Shown here in pieces: positions 55,737-64,000 of a DNA stretch of 64,000 nt. Made by a program: the position numbers and the translations under genes. The stretch lies in NCBI RefSeq assembly GCF_001624705.1, contig NZ_JSEO01000003.1, forward strand, positions 186,001 to 250,000. Reading direction: 5' to 3'. The notes below the pieces were generated by a model, which did no database searches, was not told the origin of the DNA, and was given only the letters and a program-made list of their open reading frames with translations. The DNA comes from Marinomonas sp. SBI8L. GTDB taxonomy: Bacteria; Pseudomonadota; Gammaproteobacteria; Pseudomonadales; Marinomonadaceae. Position 1 is the first letter of the stretch, and each line of letters opens with the position of its first letter.

Positions 55737-56227
55737 TAGGCCTCCCTTGGGTCTGGATTAGCAAGAACTGTGTCTGTTTGCTCAGCGCGGAAAGCTTGGA
55801 TACGAGCGGTAAGCTCTGGATCTGTAATAGCTAGGATTTGGCAAGCTAGAAGACCTGCGTTAAATGCACCTGCTGTCCCTATAGCCAAAGTACCAACGGC
55901 AACGCCTTTAGGCATTTGAGCGATAGACAATAAACTATCCATGCCACTAAGTGCTTTACTTTGTACCGGTACACCCAGAACAGGTAGGTGAGTATGTGCT
56001 GCTACCATGCCTGGTAAATGTGCTGCGCCACCTGCGCCACCGATAATAACTTGAATACCTTTGTCTGCTGCTTGTTCAGAGAATTCTGCCAGTTTTACTG
56101 GTGTTCTATGGGCTGAGACAACTTCCACATGATATGGGACCTGAAGCTGGTCCATGATTTGAGCGGCGCCTTCCATAGTAGGCCAGTCACTTTTTGATCC
56201 CATGATGAGGGCAACTTTAGCTTGCAA
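55736..56227 (-). CDS. purE: N5-carboxyaminoimidazole ribonucleotide mutase
   Basis: PurE moves the carboxyl of N5-CAIR to C4. The 163-aa protein begins TTG 56227 ([15 protein letters not shown]); AGGAG lies about 7 bases upstream and gives a better start than the longer reading to 56275. Class I signatures [27 protein letters not shown] and [14 protein letters not shown] are all present. It precedes purK. Confidence 0.95.
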   Translation of the reverse strand: MQAKVALIMGSKSDWPTMEGAAQIMDQLQVPYHVEVVSAHRTPVKLAEFSEQAADKGIQVIIGGAGGAAHLPGMVAAHTHLPVLGVPVQSKALSGMDSLLSIAQMPKGVAVGTLAIGTAGAFNAGLLACQILAITDPELTARIQAFRAEQTDTVLANPDPREA

Positions 56228-56542
56228 AGTAATTCTCCTATAGCACGTTTCCAACCTGGTGGGGGTTCTATTCACTGAGTCGAAACGTTTATATGTGATA
56301 GATAGATTGTTCGGTCGAGCTGTTTTTACACCTAAATTACAGTGAATGCCGGCTGCGGTTCAGGTGTAAGGATATTGCGGCGCTAATATAGCCGATTATG
56401 GGCTTGTGAGCGAGAGAAACAGGGAGTTTAAGTATGATTCATAAAAAAATTAATTATCAATAAAGTGAATGTTGAATATTTATTTAAATGATGTTTATAT
56501 TTTGCAAATAGAATTAATAACTTAGCAAAAGTGCAGAGCGAA

Positions 56543-57469
56543 ATGACAACACAGAACTATTTTCGATCCTTAGATAAATATCGTGCATATGAGGATGTTA
56601 TTCACGACCTATTGGCCTCTATTTTAACTAGCTTAGATAGTGAAGCTCTGTTGAATGAGCCCAAGTCTCAAGCAGAAACGATTTCACAGCTGAGCCGCGC
56701 TTACCCTTTTGTCGAGCTGATTTATTGTTTGGATGCCAATGGTATTCAGCAGCAAGAGACAGTGTATAGCCCTATGGTGAGTGCAAGAGGGCGGCGCTCC
56801 TTTAGTAAGGGCAGCGACCGTAGCCGCAGACCCTACTTTTTGGCAGCACAAGAAAGCCAAAGTAAAGTGGTGGTAACTCAGCCTTATCTGTCTTCAGCGA
56901 CGCATCAATTAGCCCTTTCTTCTGTACAGCATGTCATTTCCTCTGATGGCAAAGATATGGGTTACCTAGTGATTAATTTTAGCTTGATGCGCTTATTGTC
57001 TTATTTGTTAGGAGACGGACTAAGGAATCGAATGCACCCTCTGTTTCAGGCTATTTATAGCTTGATAGGTGGCTCTTTAATTCTCGTTTCCTTGTGGCTT
57101 CTAGCGGCTGCTTTTATGTCGTTAGTGAAGGGGTTTTCACTATTAGAGGATACAACGAGTAACTCATTTAGTGTGGTGGTCATGATTACCTTAGGTTTAG
57201 CCATTTTCGACTTAGGTAAAACCATATTAGAAGAGGAAGTGCTGGTGAGTAAGGATATTAACCACTATAACTCCACAAGACGGACCATAATGCGCTTTAT
57301 GTCGGCTATCATCATTGCGGTATCGATTGAAGCACTTTTGCTTATGTTCAAGTCTGTGTTGAATCCTGCTAATGGGCAGCTGATGAATGGGGTTTGGATG
57401 TTGTTTTCGGGGGTGGGGTTGCTCGCTGGCTTAGGTGTGTATTTAAAATTGAGCCGCGATAGTGAATAG
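56543..57469 (+). CDS. PDC-domain (dCACHE-like) membrane protein
   Basis: A 308-aa protein: an N-terminal sensor part (about 5-155) with IYCLDANGIQQQETVY…SKGSDRSRRPYFLAAQES, which resembles PDC/CACHE signal-sensing domains, followed by about four membrane segments (from 165). No kinase, GGDEF or chemotaxis output domain is seen. I use ATG 56543; a GTG at 56531 is an alternative and neither has a strong ribosome site. It might be a sensor partner or a membrane protein of unknown role. It stands alone between purE and mgsA. Confidence 0.6.
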   Translation: MTTQNYFRSLDKYRAYEDVIHDLLASILTSLDSEALLNEPKSQAETISQLSRAYPFVELIYCLDANGIQQQETVYSPMVSARGRRSFSKGSDRSRRPYFLAAQESQSKVVVTQPYLSSATHQLALSSVQHVISSDGKDMGYLVINFSLMRLLSYLLGDGLRNRMHPLFQAIYSLIGGSLILVSLWLLAAAFMSLVKGFSLLEDTTSNSFSVVVMITLGLAIFDLGKTILEEEVLVSKDINHYNSTRRTIMRFMSAIIIAVSIEALLLMFKSVLNPANGQLMNGVWMLFSGVGLLAGLGVYLKLSRDSE

Positions 57470-57471
57470 CG

Positions 57472-57509
57472 AGTAAATAGAGACAATGCAGCCATTGTCT
57501 CTATTTACT
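57472..57509. terminator. Long hairpin between the PDC gene and mgsA
   Basis: A perfect 17-bp stem, AGTAAATAGAGACAATG (57472-57488) and CATTGTCTCTATTTACT (57493-57509), loop CAGC. No T-run follows, but the genes converge here and the stem is very stable. Confidence 0.5.
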
Positions 57510-57542
57510 ATGACCTAGGTACAGCTAAAAAATCATCAAAAG

Positions 57543-58004
57543 CTAGTCATCAATTCGAGCGGCGAGATAAGCGTCGTAATCAGGTACTGCTCTGTCATAT
57601 TCACCGGCAAGCAAAGGTGAAGAGATTAAAAAGTTAGCCGAGCTCACACTACAGGCAATCGGGATATTCCACACCGCAGCGACTCTCAGTAAAGCTTTAA
57701 TGTCTGGGTCATGTGGCATCGGCTCAAAAGGGTCCCAGAAGAAGATAAGTATGTCGATTTTACCTTCTGCAATCATGCCGCCAAGTTGCTGATCACCGCC
57801 CAGTGGGCCACTGATTAAAGGGGTTACTGCAACGCCAAGTTGTTTTTGTAATAGGTTTCCCGTCGTGCCAGTTGCTAACAGTTTATGGCCTACTAGCTTG
57901 TCTTTGTGGGTATCGGCCCAGTCAATTAATTCACCCTTCATGTTGTCATGGGCAACAAGGGCAATGTTTTTAATTGCGCCAGTAGTCGCTTGTTTCTTTT
58001 GCAT
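57543..58004 (-). CDS. mgsA: Methylglyoxal synthase
   Basis: MgsA converts dihydroxyacetone phosphate to methylglyoxal and phosphate, bypassing glycolysis when phosphate is low. ATG 58004 (MQKKQATTG), after GGAG, gives 153 aa, the E. coli size. Motifs: [39 protein letters not shown] (with the active-site Asp) and [14 protein letters not shown]. It lies downstream of pyk with a terminator between. Confidence 0.95.
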   Translation of the reverse strand: MQKKQATTGAIKNIALVAHDNMKGELIDWADTHKDKLVGHKLLATGTTGNLLQKQLGVAVTPLISGPLGGDQQLGGMIAEGKIDILIFFWDPFEPMPHDPDIKALLRVAAVWNIPIACSVSSANFLISSPLLAGEYDRAVPDYDAYLAARIDD

Positions 58005-58045
58005 CTTTGTTCTCCAAACTTGGCATGTATCTGCTCTTAAAAGCA

Positions 58046-58079
58046 AAATAGCCCAGCTTGATACCAAGCTGGGCTATTT
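58046..58079. terminator. Terminator after pyk
   Basis: AAATAGCCCAGCTTG (58046-58060) and CAAGCTGGGCTATTT (58065-58079), loop ATAC, 15 bp perfect. It lies between the pyk stop and the mgsA start. Confidence 0.85.
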
Positions 58080-58106
58080 ATCATAACAACTAACGTCGTC
58101 TTGTGC

Positions 58107-59552
58107 TTAGTGAACGTCACCAATGCGAACAATCTTCATCGCATTTGTTGTACCAAAGCTCACCAAGTGGTCGCCTTTGGTTAAGATCACTAGATCACCA
58201 TCTTTTACTAAACCTTGAGCCTTAAGTGCGTCAACCAAACCTTGGTTTAGGTTGTCACGATTGTATTCCTTAGAAGGGAAGGCAATCGGTGTCACACCAC
58301 GATAAAGGGCAACACGGTTAAGGGCTTCTTGATTAGGAGAAAGCGCATAAATAGGTAGACCAGAACTGATACGAGACATCAATAATGGTGTTGTGCCAGA
58401 TTCAGTCAAGCTTATGATGGCAGACACACCTTCAAGGTGGTTAGCGGCATACATAGCAGACATGGCAATGGTTTCGTCAATGCTTGTAAAAGTAACATCT
58501 AAACGGTGCTTAGAGCGGTTGATTGCAGGTTGTTTCTCAGCACCTTTACAAACGCGCACCATGGTTTGGATTACTTCTTCTGGATAATCACCTGCTGCTG
58601 TTTCAGCAGAAAGCATCACAGCATCTGTTCCATCCAGTACGGCGTTAGCAACGTCAAATACTTCCGCACGAGTTGGCATAGCACTTGTGATCATGGTTTC
58701 CATCATTTGGGTCGCTGTGATCACAGGGCGGTTCAATTGACGACAACGCTTGATCATGTGTTTTTGTACACCGATCAACTCAGCATCACCAATTTCAACA
58801 CCAAGGTCACCACGAGCAACCATAACCGCGTCAGATGCTAGGATAATAGCGTCTAGTGTTTCGTTATCTGCAACGGCTTCAGCGCGTTCTACTTTTGATA
58901 CTATGCCTGTTTCAAGGCCTGCTGCTTTAGCTAGGCTGCGTGCCTCTTCGATATCTTCTGCACTACGTGGGAAAGAAACCGCTAGGTAATCTGCCTTAAG
59001 TGCTGCTGCTGTTTTGATATCTTCTTTGTCTTTATCTGTCAGTGCTGCAGCAGATAAGCCACCACCTTGACGGTTGATACCTTTATTGTTTGATAATGGA
59101 CCACCAACAATAACTTTAGTAATAACTTCTTGGCCTTTAACTTCCAGTACTTCAAGTACTACACGACCGTCATCTAGCAATAAAATGTTGCCAGGTTCTG
59201 AGTCGGTTGCTAGTTGTGGGTAATCAATACCAACACGGGTTTCATCACCGTTATTCTTATCAAAACCTACATCTAGAACAAAAGTGTCACCATCGTTAAG
59301 GTTAACTTTCGTATTTTTAAAGCGGGCAATACGAATTTTAGGGCCTTGTAAGTCACCTAGAATTGCAACGTGTTTGCCATTCTTAGCCGCCATTTCACGG
59401 ACGATTTTGGCGCGATTAATATGATCTTCTGGTTGACCGTGTGAGAAGTTAAGGCGGAAAACATTTGCGCCCGCATTAATCAGCTTCTCTATCATTTCTG
59501 GAGAGCTAGAAGCTGGACCTAATGTTGCGACAATTTTTGTTCTACGAGTCAT
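58107..59552 (-). CDS. pyk: Pyruvate kinase
   Basis: Pyruvate kinase makes pyruvate and ATP from PEP. The 481-aa protein has [48 protein letters not shown] and the active-site [10 protein letters not shown]. It follows gap with 79 bp between them on the same strand; both act in lower glycolysis. Length is that of PykA-type enzymes; effector control cannot be read from sequence. Confidence 0.95.
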   Translation of the reverse strand: MTRRTKIVATLGPASSSPEMIEKLINAGANVFRLNFSHGQPEDHINRAKIVREMAAKNGKHVAILGDLQGPKIRIARFKNTKVNLNDGDTFVLDVGFDKNNGDETRVGIDYPQLATDSEPGNILLLDDGRVVLEVLEVKGQEVITKVIVGGPLSNNKGINRQGGGLSAAALTDKDKEDIKTAAALKADYLAVSFPRSAEDIEEARSLAKAAGLETGIVSKVERAEAVADNETLDAIILASDAVMVARGDLGVEIGDAELIGVQKHMIKRCRQLNRPVITATQMMETMITSAMPTRAEVFDVANAVLDGTDAVMLSAETAAGDYPEEVIQTMVRVCKGAEKQPAINRSKHRLDVTFTSIDETIAMSAMYAANHLEGVSAIISLTESGTTPLLMSRISSGLPIYALSPNQEALNRVALYRGVTPIAFPSKEYNRDNLNQGLVDALKAQGLVKDGDLVILTKGDHLVSFGTTNAMKIVRIGDVH

Positions 59553-59602
59553 ATTAATATTACCAAGATAAAAAATTAGAAGAGGGGGTTATAAGATAGG
59601 GA

Positions 59603-59624
59603 AAGGGCTGCGTCAGCAGCCCTT
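59603..59624 (-). terminator. Hairpin between gap and pyk
   Basis: AAGGGCTGC (59603-59611) and GCAGCCCTT (59616-59624), loop GTCA. It lies 8 bp past the gap stop, and a partial T-tract follows. It may reduce readthrough from gap into pyk. Confidence 0.5.
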
Positions 59625-59631
59625 AAACCAA

Positions 59632-60645
59632 TTACTTAGCATTCATCAAAGCAATGGTGTTATCCAACATTCTGTTAGAGAAGCCCCATTCGTTATCATA
59701 CCAAGCCATCACTTTCACTAGCTTGCCTTGAACACGTGTCTGAGTCGCATCAAAGTTTGAAGTGAAAGTGCTGTGGTTAAAGTCGCTAGATACTAGAGGC
59801 TCATTGTTAACCGCTAATACTTGAGCCAAAGTTGCATCGTTTGCAATGGCATCAGCAATGATCTGGTTTACTTCTTCAGCAGTTGTTTCACGCGGCGCTA
59901 AGAAAGTTAAGTCAACCAAAGAGACATTGATAGTAGGTACACGTACCGCCATACCATCAAATTTACCTGCTAGTTCAGGAACAACTAAGCCAACCGCAGC
60001 TGCTGCGCCTGTTTTAGTTGGGATCATGTTCATTGCTGCAGCACGGGCACGGTAAAGGTCTTCATGATAAACATCAGATAGACGCTGATCATTCGTGTAA
60101 GCGTGAATTGTTGTCATCAAGCCACTTTCAATACCAAGTTGGTCGTTAAGTGGTTTAGCGATAGGTGCTAGGCAGTTTGTGGTGCAAGATGCGTTAGAAA
60201 TAACAGTCATGTCAGAGGTTAAAACCTCTTGGTTAACACCGTATACAACCGTTGCGTCAACGTTTTTACCTGGTGCAGAGATGATTACTTTTTTTGCACC
60301 AGCTTCAATGTGTGCACTTGCTTTGACTTTTTCTGCAAAGAAACCAGTACATTCATAAACCACATCTACCCCAATTTCTTTCCAAGGTAGGTTTGCTGGG
60401 TCACGTTCTGAAAGCGTTAGGATTTTATCATCGTTGATGTAAAGCGCTTCTGCATCGAAATCAACTTTCGCGTTAAAACGACCATGTACAGTATCGTATT
60501 TAGTTAGATGAGCATTGATTTTAGAGTCACCTAGATCATTGATAGCAACAACTTGGATCTGATCTCGTTTATCTGACTCATATAGAGCTCGTAAAATATT
60601 GCGCCCAATGCGTCCGTATCCATTGATGGCTACTTTAATCGTCAT
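59632..60645 (-). CDS. gap: Glyceraldehyde-3-phosphate dehydrogenase
   Basis: GAPDH oxidises glyceraldehyde-3-phosphate with NAD. Motifs: [18 protein letters not shown], the NAD-type NDLGD, and the active site [15 protein letters not shown] with the catalytic Cys, then HAYTNDQR. At 337 aa it is normal. I use ATG 60645 after AGAGG; a GTG six bases earlier is an alternative. It diverges from edd across a spacer with HexR-like sites. The glycolytic or gluconeogenic role cannot be decided. Confidence 0.93.
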   Translation of the reverse strand: MTIKVAINGYGRIGRNILRALYESDKRDQIQVVAINDLGDSKINAHLTKYDTVHGRFNAKVDFDAEALYINDDKILTLSERDPANLPWKEIGVDVVYECTGFFAEKVKASAHIEAGAKKVIISAPGKNVDATVVYGVNQEVLTSDMTVISNASCTTNCLAPIAKPLNDQLGIESGLMTTIHAYTNDQRLSDVYHEDLYRARAAAMNMIPTKTGAAAAVGLVVPELAGKFDGMAVRVPTINVSLVDLTFLAPRETTAEEVNQIIADAIANDATLAQVLAVNNEPLVSSDFNHSTFTSNFDATQTRVQGKLVKVMAWYDNEWGFSNRMLDNTIALMNAK

Positions 60646-60881
60646 ACACACCTCTAAAACTTGTTGTGAAATTTATAAATAAATTCGATTTCGAAAACTA
60701 TATGTGCGAATTCTATTGATTTCTGATGTAAAAATACAACATTTTAATCAATTTTTATCAAATAGCTGACGAAAACCACTTATTTTGTCGTTTTATTTAT
60801 TTAATTAAAGACGACTGTCATCAAATAAGCATACTCAATAGGGCATATTATACGCTAAATGTGACAATTATAAATTCTTTT

Positions 60882-60896
60882 CGTAAATTAATTACA
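60882..60896. promoter_or_regulatory. HexR-like operator 1 between gap and edd
   Basis: CGTAAATTAATTACA matches the HexR dyad TGTARTNNNAYTACA at all but two fixed positions. HexR is a known repressor/activator of Entner-Doudoroff and glycolytic genes in gammaproteobacteria. Confidence 0.5.
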
Positions 60897-60942
60897 GAAA
60901 TAAGAGTTTTATTCTGAAAAAATAAAGAAATTATGATTTTTT

Positions 60943-60957
60943 TGTAGTAAAGTTACG
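60943..60957. promoter_or_regulatory. HexR-like operator 2 between gap and edd
   Basis: TGTAGTAAAGTTACG matches the same consensus at all but two fixed positions. It lies 61 bp downstream (start to start) of site 1 and 61 bp before the edd ATG. Confidence 0.5.
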
Positions 60958-61017
60958 AAATTGAGAATTTAAGCAGGCAATCCCTCTTTATTAGGGTGAG
61001 CAAAGAAGAGTGACCTT

Positions 61018-62844
61018 ATGAATCCCACAGTGTTAAAAGTTACCAATACCATTATAGAGCGCAGTAAAACATTACGAGCTCAGTACCTCAAGGATATGGA
61101 GCAGGCTCGCGCTCAAGGGCCACATAGAGGCAAATTATCTTGTGGTAACTTAGCGCATGGTTTTGCTGCCTGTAATTCAGGTGACAAACAAAAGCTAACC
61201 CTGATGAATGAAGCCAATATCGGTATTGTTACTTCTTATAATGACATGTTGTCTGCGCATCAACCTTATGAAGTTTATCCGGATAAAATCCGTCAAGCTG
61301 TGCATGACATGGGTTCTGTCGCTCAGGTCGCAGGCGGTGTACCCGCTATGTGTGATGGGGTGACTCAAGGTCAAGACGGCATGGAACTGAGTTTGTTTAG
61401 CCGTGACAATATTGCACAAGGTGCAGCGATTGCACTTTCTCACAATATGTTTGATGCCGCTGTTTACCTAGGTATTTGTGACAAAATCGTTCCTGGTCTT
61501 TTGATGGCTGCACTACGCTTTGGCCACTTACCTAGCCTATTTATTCCTGCTGGTCCTATGCACTCTGGTATTACCAACGCACAAAAAGCGGCAGTAAGAC
61601 AAAAATTTGCCATTGGTGAAGCGACCCGTGATGAGCTGTTAGAAGCAGAATCGGCTTCTTATCATAGTGCGGGTACCTGTACTTTTTATGGTACTGCTAA
61701 CTCAAACCAACTTTTAGTCGAGCTAATGGGCCTACAGTTACCCGGTTCGTCTTTTGTGAACCCAACTGATCCATTACGTGACGCTCTAACCACTTATGCA
61801 GCTCAACTTTCGACAAAAATTACAGCATTAGGCAGTGATTACCGCCCTATGTATGAAATCGTCGATGAACGTAGCATAGTCAATTCAATTGTTGGCTTGT
61901 TAGCAACAGGCGGTTCAACTAATCACACTATGCATATTGTCGCCTATGCTCGTGCTGCTGGCATTATCATCACTTGGGACGACTTTGCAGAGCTTAGTAA
62001 AGTGGTACCTTTGTTGACTCGTATTTATCCAAATGGTCCTGCTGATATTAACCACTTCCATGCAGCAGGCGGCATGGCTTTCCTTGTTAAACAACTGATT
62101 GCAGGTGGTTTGGTTCATGAAGATGTAAATACCATCATGGGTAAAGGTTTAACTCATTACACCAAAGAGCCTTTCCTAGATAACGACAAACTCGTATGGC
62201 GTGATGGTACGCCAGATAGTTTAGATGAAGAGGTTGTAAGGCCAATTACAGCACCTTTTAGTAAGGAAGGTGGTTTATCTCTGTTAACCGGTAATCTAGG
62301 TCGAGCTGTGATTAAAGTATCAGCCGTAAAAGAAGAAAACCGTGTAATCGAAGCGCCAGCGGCTGTTTTCCACAGTCAGCATGAACTGGCAGATGCCATT
62401 ATCAATGGTGAGCTTAAAAGAGATTGTGTCGCGGTTGTTCGATTCCAAGGCCCTCAAGCGATTGGCATGCCTGAATTACATAAATTAACCCCTTATCTAG
62501 GTAATCTTCAGGATCAAGGCTACAAGGTTGCCTTAGTGACTGATGGTCGTATGTCCGGCGCATCAGGCAAGGTACCAGCAGCGATTCACCTTACACCAGA
62601 AGCGGCAGCAGGTGGTGCGATTGGTCGTATTCAGGATGGTGATATGGTTCGTCTTGATGCAAATACAGGTGAGCTAAGCTTATTAATTGATAGTCAAAAC
62701 CTTGCTCATCGTGAGCAAGCTAAACATGACCTTGCTGCTTCTCATCAAGGCATGGGACGTGAATTTTTTGTGGCACAAAGAGCCATGGTGACAGGTGCAG
62801 AAGAAGGGGCGACTAGCTTGTTTCCTTCCCTTAACCTGTCATAA
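61018..62844 (+). CDS. edd: Phosphogluconate dehydratase (Entner-Doudoroff)
   Basis: Edd dehydrates 6-phosphogluconate to KDPG. The 608-aa protein is an IlvD/Edd-family iron-sulfur enzyme: [35 protein letters not shown] (Cys ligand), [14 protein letters not shown] (Cys ligand) and [14 protein letters not shown]. The Cys in each stretch should hold the [4Fe-4S] cluster. The eda and zwf genes are not in the window. A terminator follows. Confidence 0.95.
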   Translation: MNPTVLKVTNTIIERSKTLRAQYLKDMEQARAQGPHRGKLSCGNLAHGFAACNSGDKQKLTLMNEANIGIVTSYNDMLSAHQPYEVYPDKIRQAVHDMGSVAQVAGGVPAMCDGVTQGQDGMELSLFSRDNIAQGAAIALSHNMFDAAVYLGICDKIVPGLLMAALRFGHLPSLFIPAGPMHSGITNAQKAAVRQKFAIGEATRDELLEAESASYHSAGTCTFYGTANSNQLLVELMGLQLPGSSFVNPTDPLRDALTTYAAQLSTKITALGSDYRPMYEIVDERSIVNSIVGLLATGGSTNHTMHIVAYARAAGIIITWDDFAELSKVVPLLTRIYPNGPADINHFHAAGGMAFLVKQLIAGGLVHEDVNTIMGKGLTHYTKEPFLDNDKLVWRDGTPDSLDEEVVRPITAPFSKEGGLSLLTGNLGRAVIKVSAVKEENRVIEAPAAVFHSQHELADAIINGELKRDCVAVVRFQGPQAIGMPELHKLTPYLGNLQDQGYKVALVTDGRMSGASGKVPAAIHLTPEAAAGGAIGRIQDGDMVRLDANTGELSLLIDSQNLAHREQAKHDLAASHQGMGREFFVAQRAMVTGAEEGATSLFPSLNLS

Positions 62845-62888
62845 CTTTTCCTCTGACGGCTAACACTTGTGTTAGTGTCTGGTGTTTT

Positions 62889-62915
62889 AGGCCTACGTTT
62901 GTAGGCCTTTTTTTT
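62889..62915 (+). terminator. Rho-independent terminator after edd
   Basis: AGGCCTAC (62889-62896) and GTAGGCCT (62901-62908), loop GTTT, then a run of T residues. A small hairpin CTAACAC/GTGTTAG (62860-62875) precedes it. Confidence 0.88.
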
Positions 62916-62993
62916 GCTTAAAATAAATGCTAACTGTCATTATGTTGTGTGTTTTGTATAGAATGGCAGGCTCACATCCTTGAAGAGAAGAAG

Positions 62994-64000
62994 ATGAATA
63001 AACGACAGGCGACATCGGCAGATGTCGCAGCATTAGCGGGGGTTTCTCAATCAACCGTATCACGTAGTTTTGATGAAAAAAGCCGGATTTCAGCCGCGAC
63101 ACGTGACCGTGTTTTTGCCGCGGCGAAAGAGCTTGGTTATCAAGTAAATAAGGCTGCACAGACCATGATAAAGCAGCGCAGTGATTTGGTTGGCTTAGTG
63201 ACTGCGGGCTTAGAAGATCCCTTTCGATCTGAATTTTTAAATCAGCTCGTGATTGAAGTGCAAAGACAAGGCTTTCGTCCCATGGTGATAGATGTTACCC
63301 ATAACCAAGGTATCGATTCCTCATTACAAGCCTTGATGCAATATCAGCTAAGTGGTGTTGTTATCACCTCTGGATCACCTAGTGAAAGCATAGTTCAAGA
63401 GTTTGTTAGCCGTTCTGTACCTGTGATTTTAGTGAATCGTGCCGATCAAGAAAGCAATCTGTCAGGCGTTGATATTGTGAATATTGATAATGTCGGCGGC
63501 GGTGAACTTGCTGCAAAATCCTTGATACAATCTGGTTGTGAAAATCTCATGGTCGTAAGGGCAAAAGCCAGTAGCTATTCAAGTCTCATGCGCACTAAAG
63601 GATTTATTCAGCAAGTTAGCTCTCATTCTGCTATCAAGACCTTAAATATCACTGAGGTGGAATCTGAAACAAGTGATTATGAGGGAGGTTATCAGCTAGC
63701 GGGTCAGTTACTGGCAAAGCAAGAGGTACCTGATGGGGTCTTTTTCTGTATGGATCATATTGCCTGTGGTTTCATGGATGCGGCCCGAAAAGAGTTCCAT
63801 CTTTCCATCCCTCAAGATATGAGCTTGATAGGTTTTGATGACATTCGCCTTGCAAGTTATCAATCCTATGCACTGACGACTATTAAGCAATGTCCAAAAC
63901 TCGTTTCTAAAGCTGTGGTTGATAACTTAGTCAAAAGGCTAGATGAACCATCTTCTAGCCCCATGTATCAAGTCGTGCCTGTTACCTTGATTCGAAGAGA
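62994..64000 (+). CDS. LacI family transcriptional regulator (cut by window end)
   Basis: From ATG 62994 the frame is open to the window edge (335 complete codons). The HTH is TSADVAALAGVSQSTVSRSF, typical of LacI/GalR, followed by the hinge region and a periplasmic-binding-like core (NRADQESNLSGVD, SLIGFDDIRLASY near the end). At 335+ residues it should be almost complete. GAAGAGAAG precedes the ATG. Being just after edd, it might respond to gluconate or a sugar, like GntR; this is an inference. Confidence 0.85.
   Translation, partial: MNKRQATSADVAALAGVSQSTVSRSFDEKSRISAATRDRVFAAAKELGYQVNKAAQTMIKQRSDLVGLVTAGLEDPFRSEFLNQLVIEVQRQGFRPMVIDVTHNQGIDSSLQALMQYQLSGVVITSGSPSESIVQEFVSRSVPVILVNRADQESNLSGVDIVNIDNVGGGELAAKSLIQSGCENLMVVRAKASSYSSLMRTKGFIQQVSSHSAIKTLNITEVESETSDYEGGYQLAGQLLAKQEVPDGVFFCMDHIACGFMDAARKEFHLSIPQDMSLIGFDDIRLASYQSYALTTIKQCPKLVSKAVVDNLVKRLDEPSSSPMYQVVPVTLIRR

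Noticed and set aside
56276-56295. CGAAACGTTT upstream of purE as a PurR box
   Set aside because: Only the centre fits the PurR dyad and one arm is unlike it; PurR regulation outside Enterobacteria and Vibrio relatives is uncertain.

Overview
The window looks like chromosome of a marine gammaproteobacterium, most likely an Oceanospirillales member close to Marinomonas. I infer this from the gene set and not from a search: a sodium-type flagellar stator (pomA-pomB), a glycine-betaine ABC transporter plus a betaine-type Rieske oxygenase, an SNF-type sodium symporter, a RegB/RegA redox two-component pair, Entner-Doudoroff genes with HexR-like operators, and the gammaproteobacterial arrangement fau / 6S RNA / zapA. 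Base composition looks AT-leaning (not computed). I see no tRNA, rRNA, prophage or CRISPR array.

Layout. 1-17.3 kb is core genome: fau, ssrS (6S RNA) and zapA on the minus strand; prfB with its programmed +1 frameshift, lysS and hisC on the plus strand; the xseB-ispA-dxs isoprenoid operon; pomA-pomB; a DUF6279 lipoprotein; dapB; a SulP anion transporter; a diguanylate cyclase; and regB-regA. 17.3-25 kb holds proX-proW-proV with a MarR regulator, an unusual repeat-bearing spacer ahead of a 35-codon ORF, an SNF transporter, and an orphan pair of receiver proteins. 25-31 kb is a complete urease operon, ureD-A-(BC)-E-F-G-J, in which the beta and alpha subunits form one reading frame; its upstream region has a sigma-54-like promoter and NtrC-like sites.

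31-45.8 kb is the most accessory-looking part: two tandem paralogous proteins with RelA/SpoT-synthetase-like motifs, a DnaQ-type exonuclease, a ferric-reductase-like flavoprotein, a P-loop protein, an LRR-protein kinase fusion, a LysR regulator, a DUF2798 protein, a ModF-like double ATPase, a hotdog thioesterase-like protein, an AhpD-like protein, YtoQ, a small membrane-protein gene broken by an in-frame stop, and a 1300-bp IS3-family element with a 3-bp target duplication and a broken transposase.

45.8-64 kb returns to metabolism: ilvC, an N-formylglutamate-amidohydrolase-like lipoprotein, a chemoreceptor with a FliA-like promoter, LysR, a glutathione transferase, the Rieske oxygenase, an Lrp regulator, purE-purK, a PDC-domain membrane protein, mgsA, pyk, gap, edd and a LacI-family regulator cut by the window end. 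gap and edd diverge from a spacer with two HexR-like palindromes, which ties the Entner-Doudoroff and lower glycolytic genes together.

The best candidates for something little described are the tandem RelA/SpoT-like pair, the UreB-UreC fusion and the structured leader with its tiny ORF near 21.4-21.7 kb.
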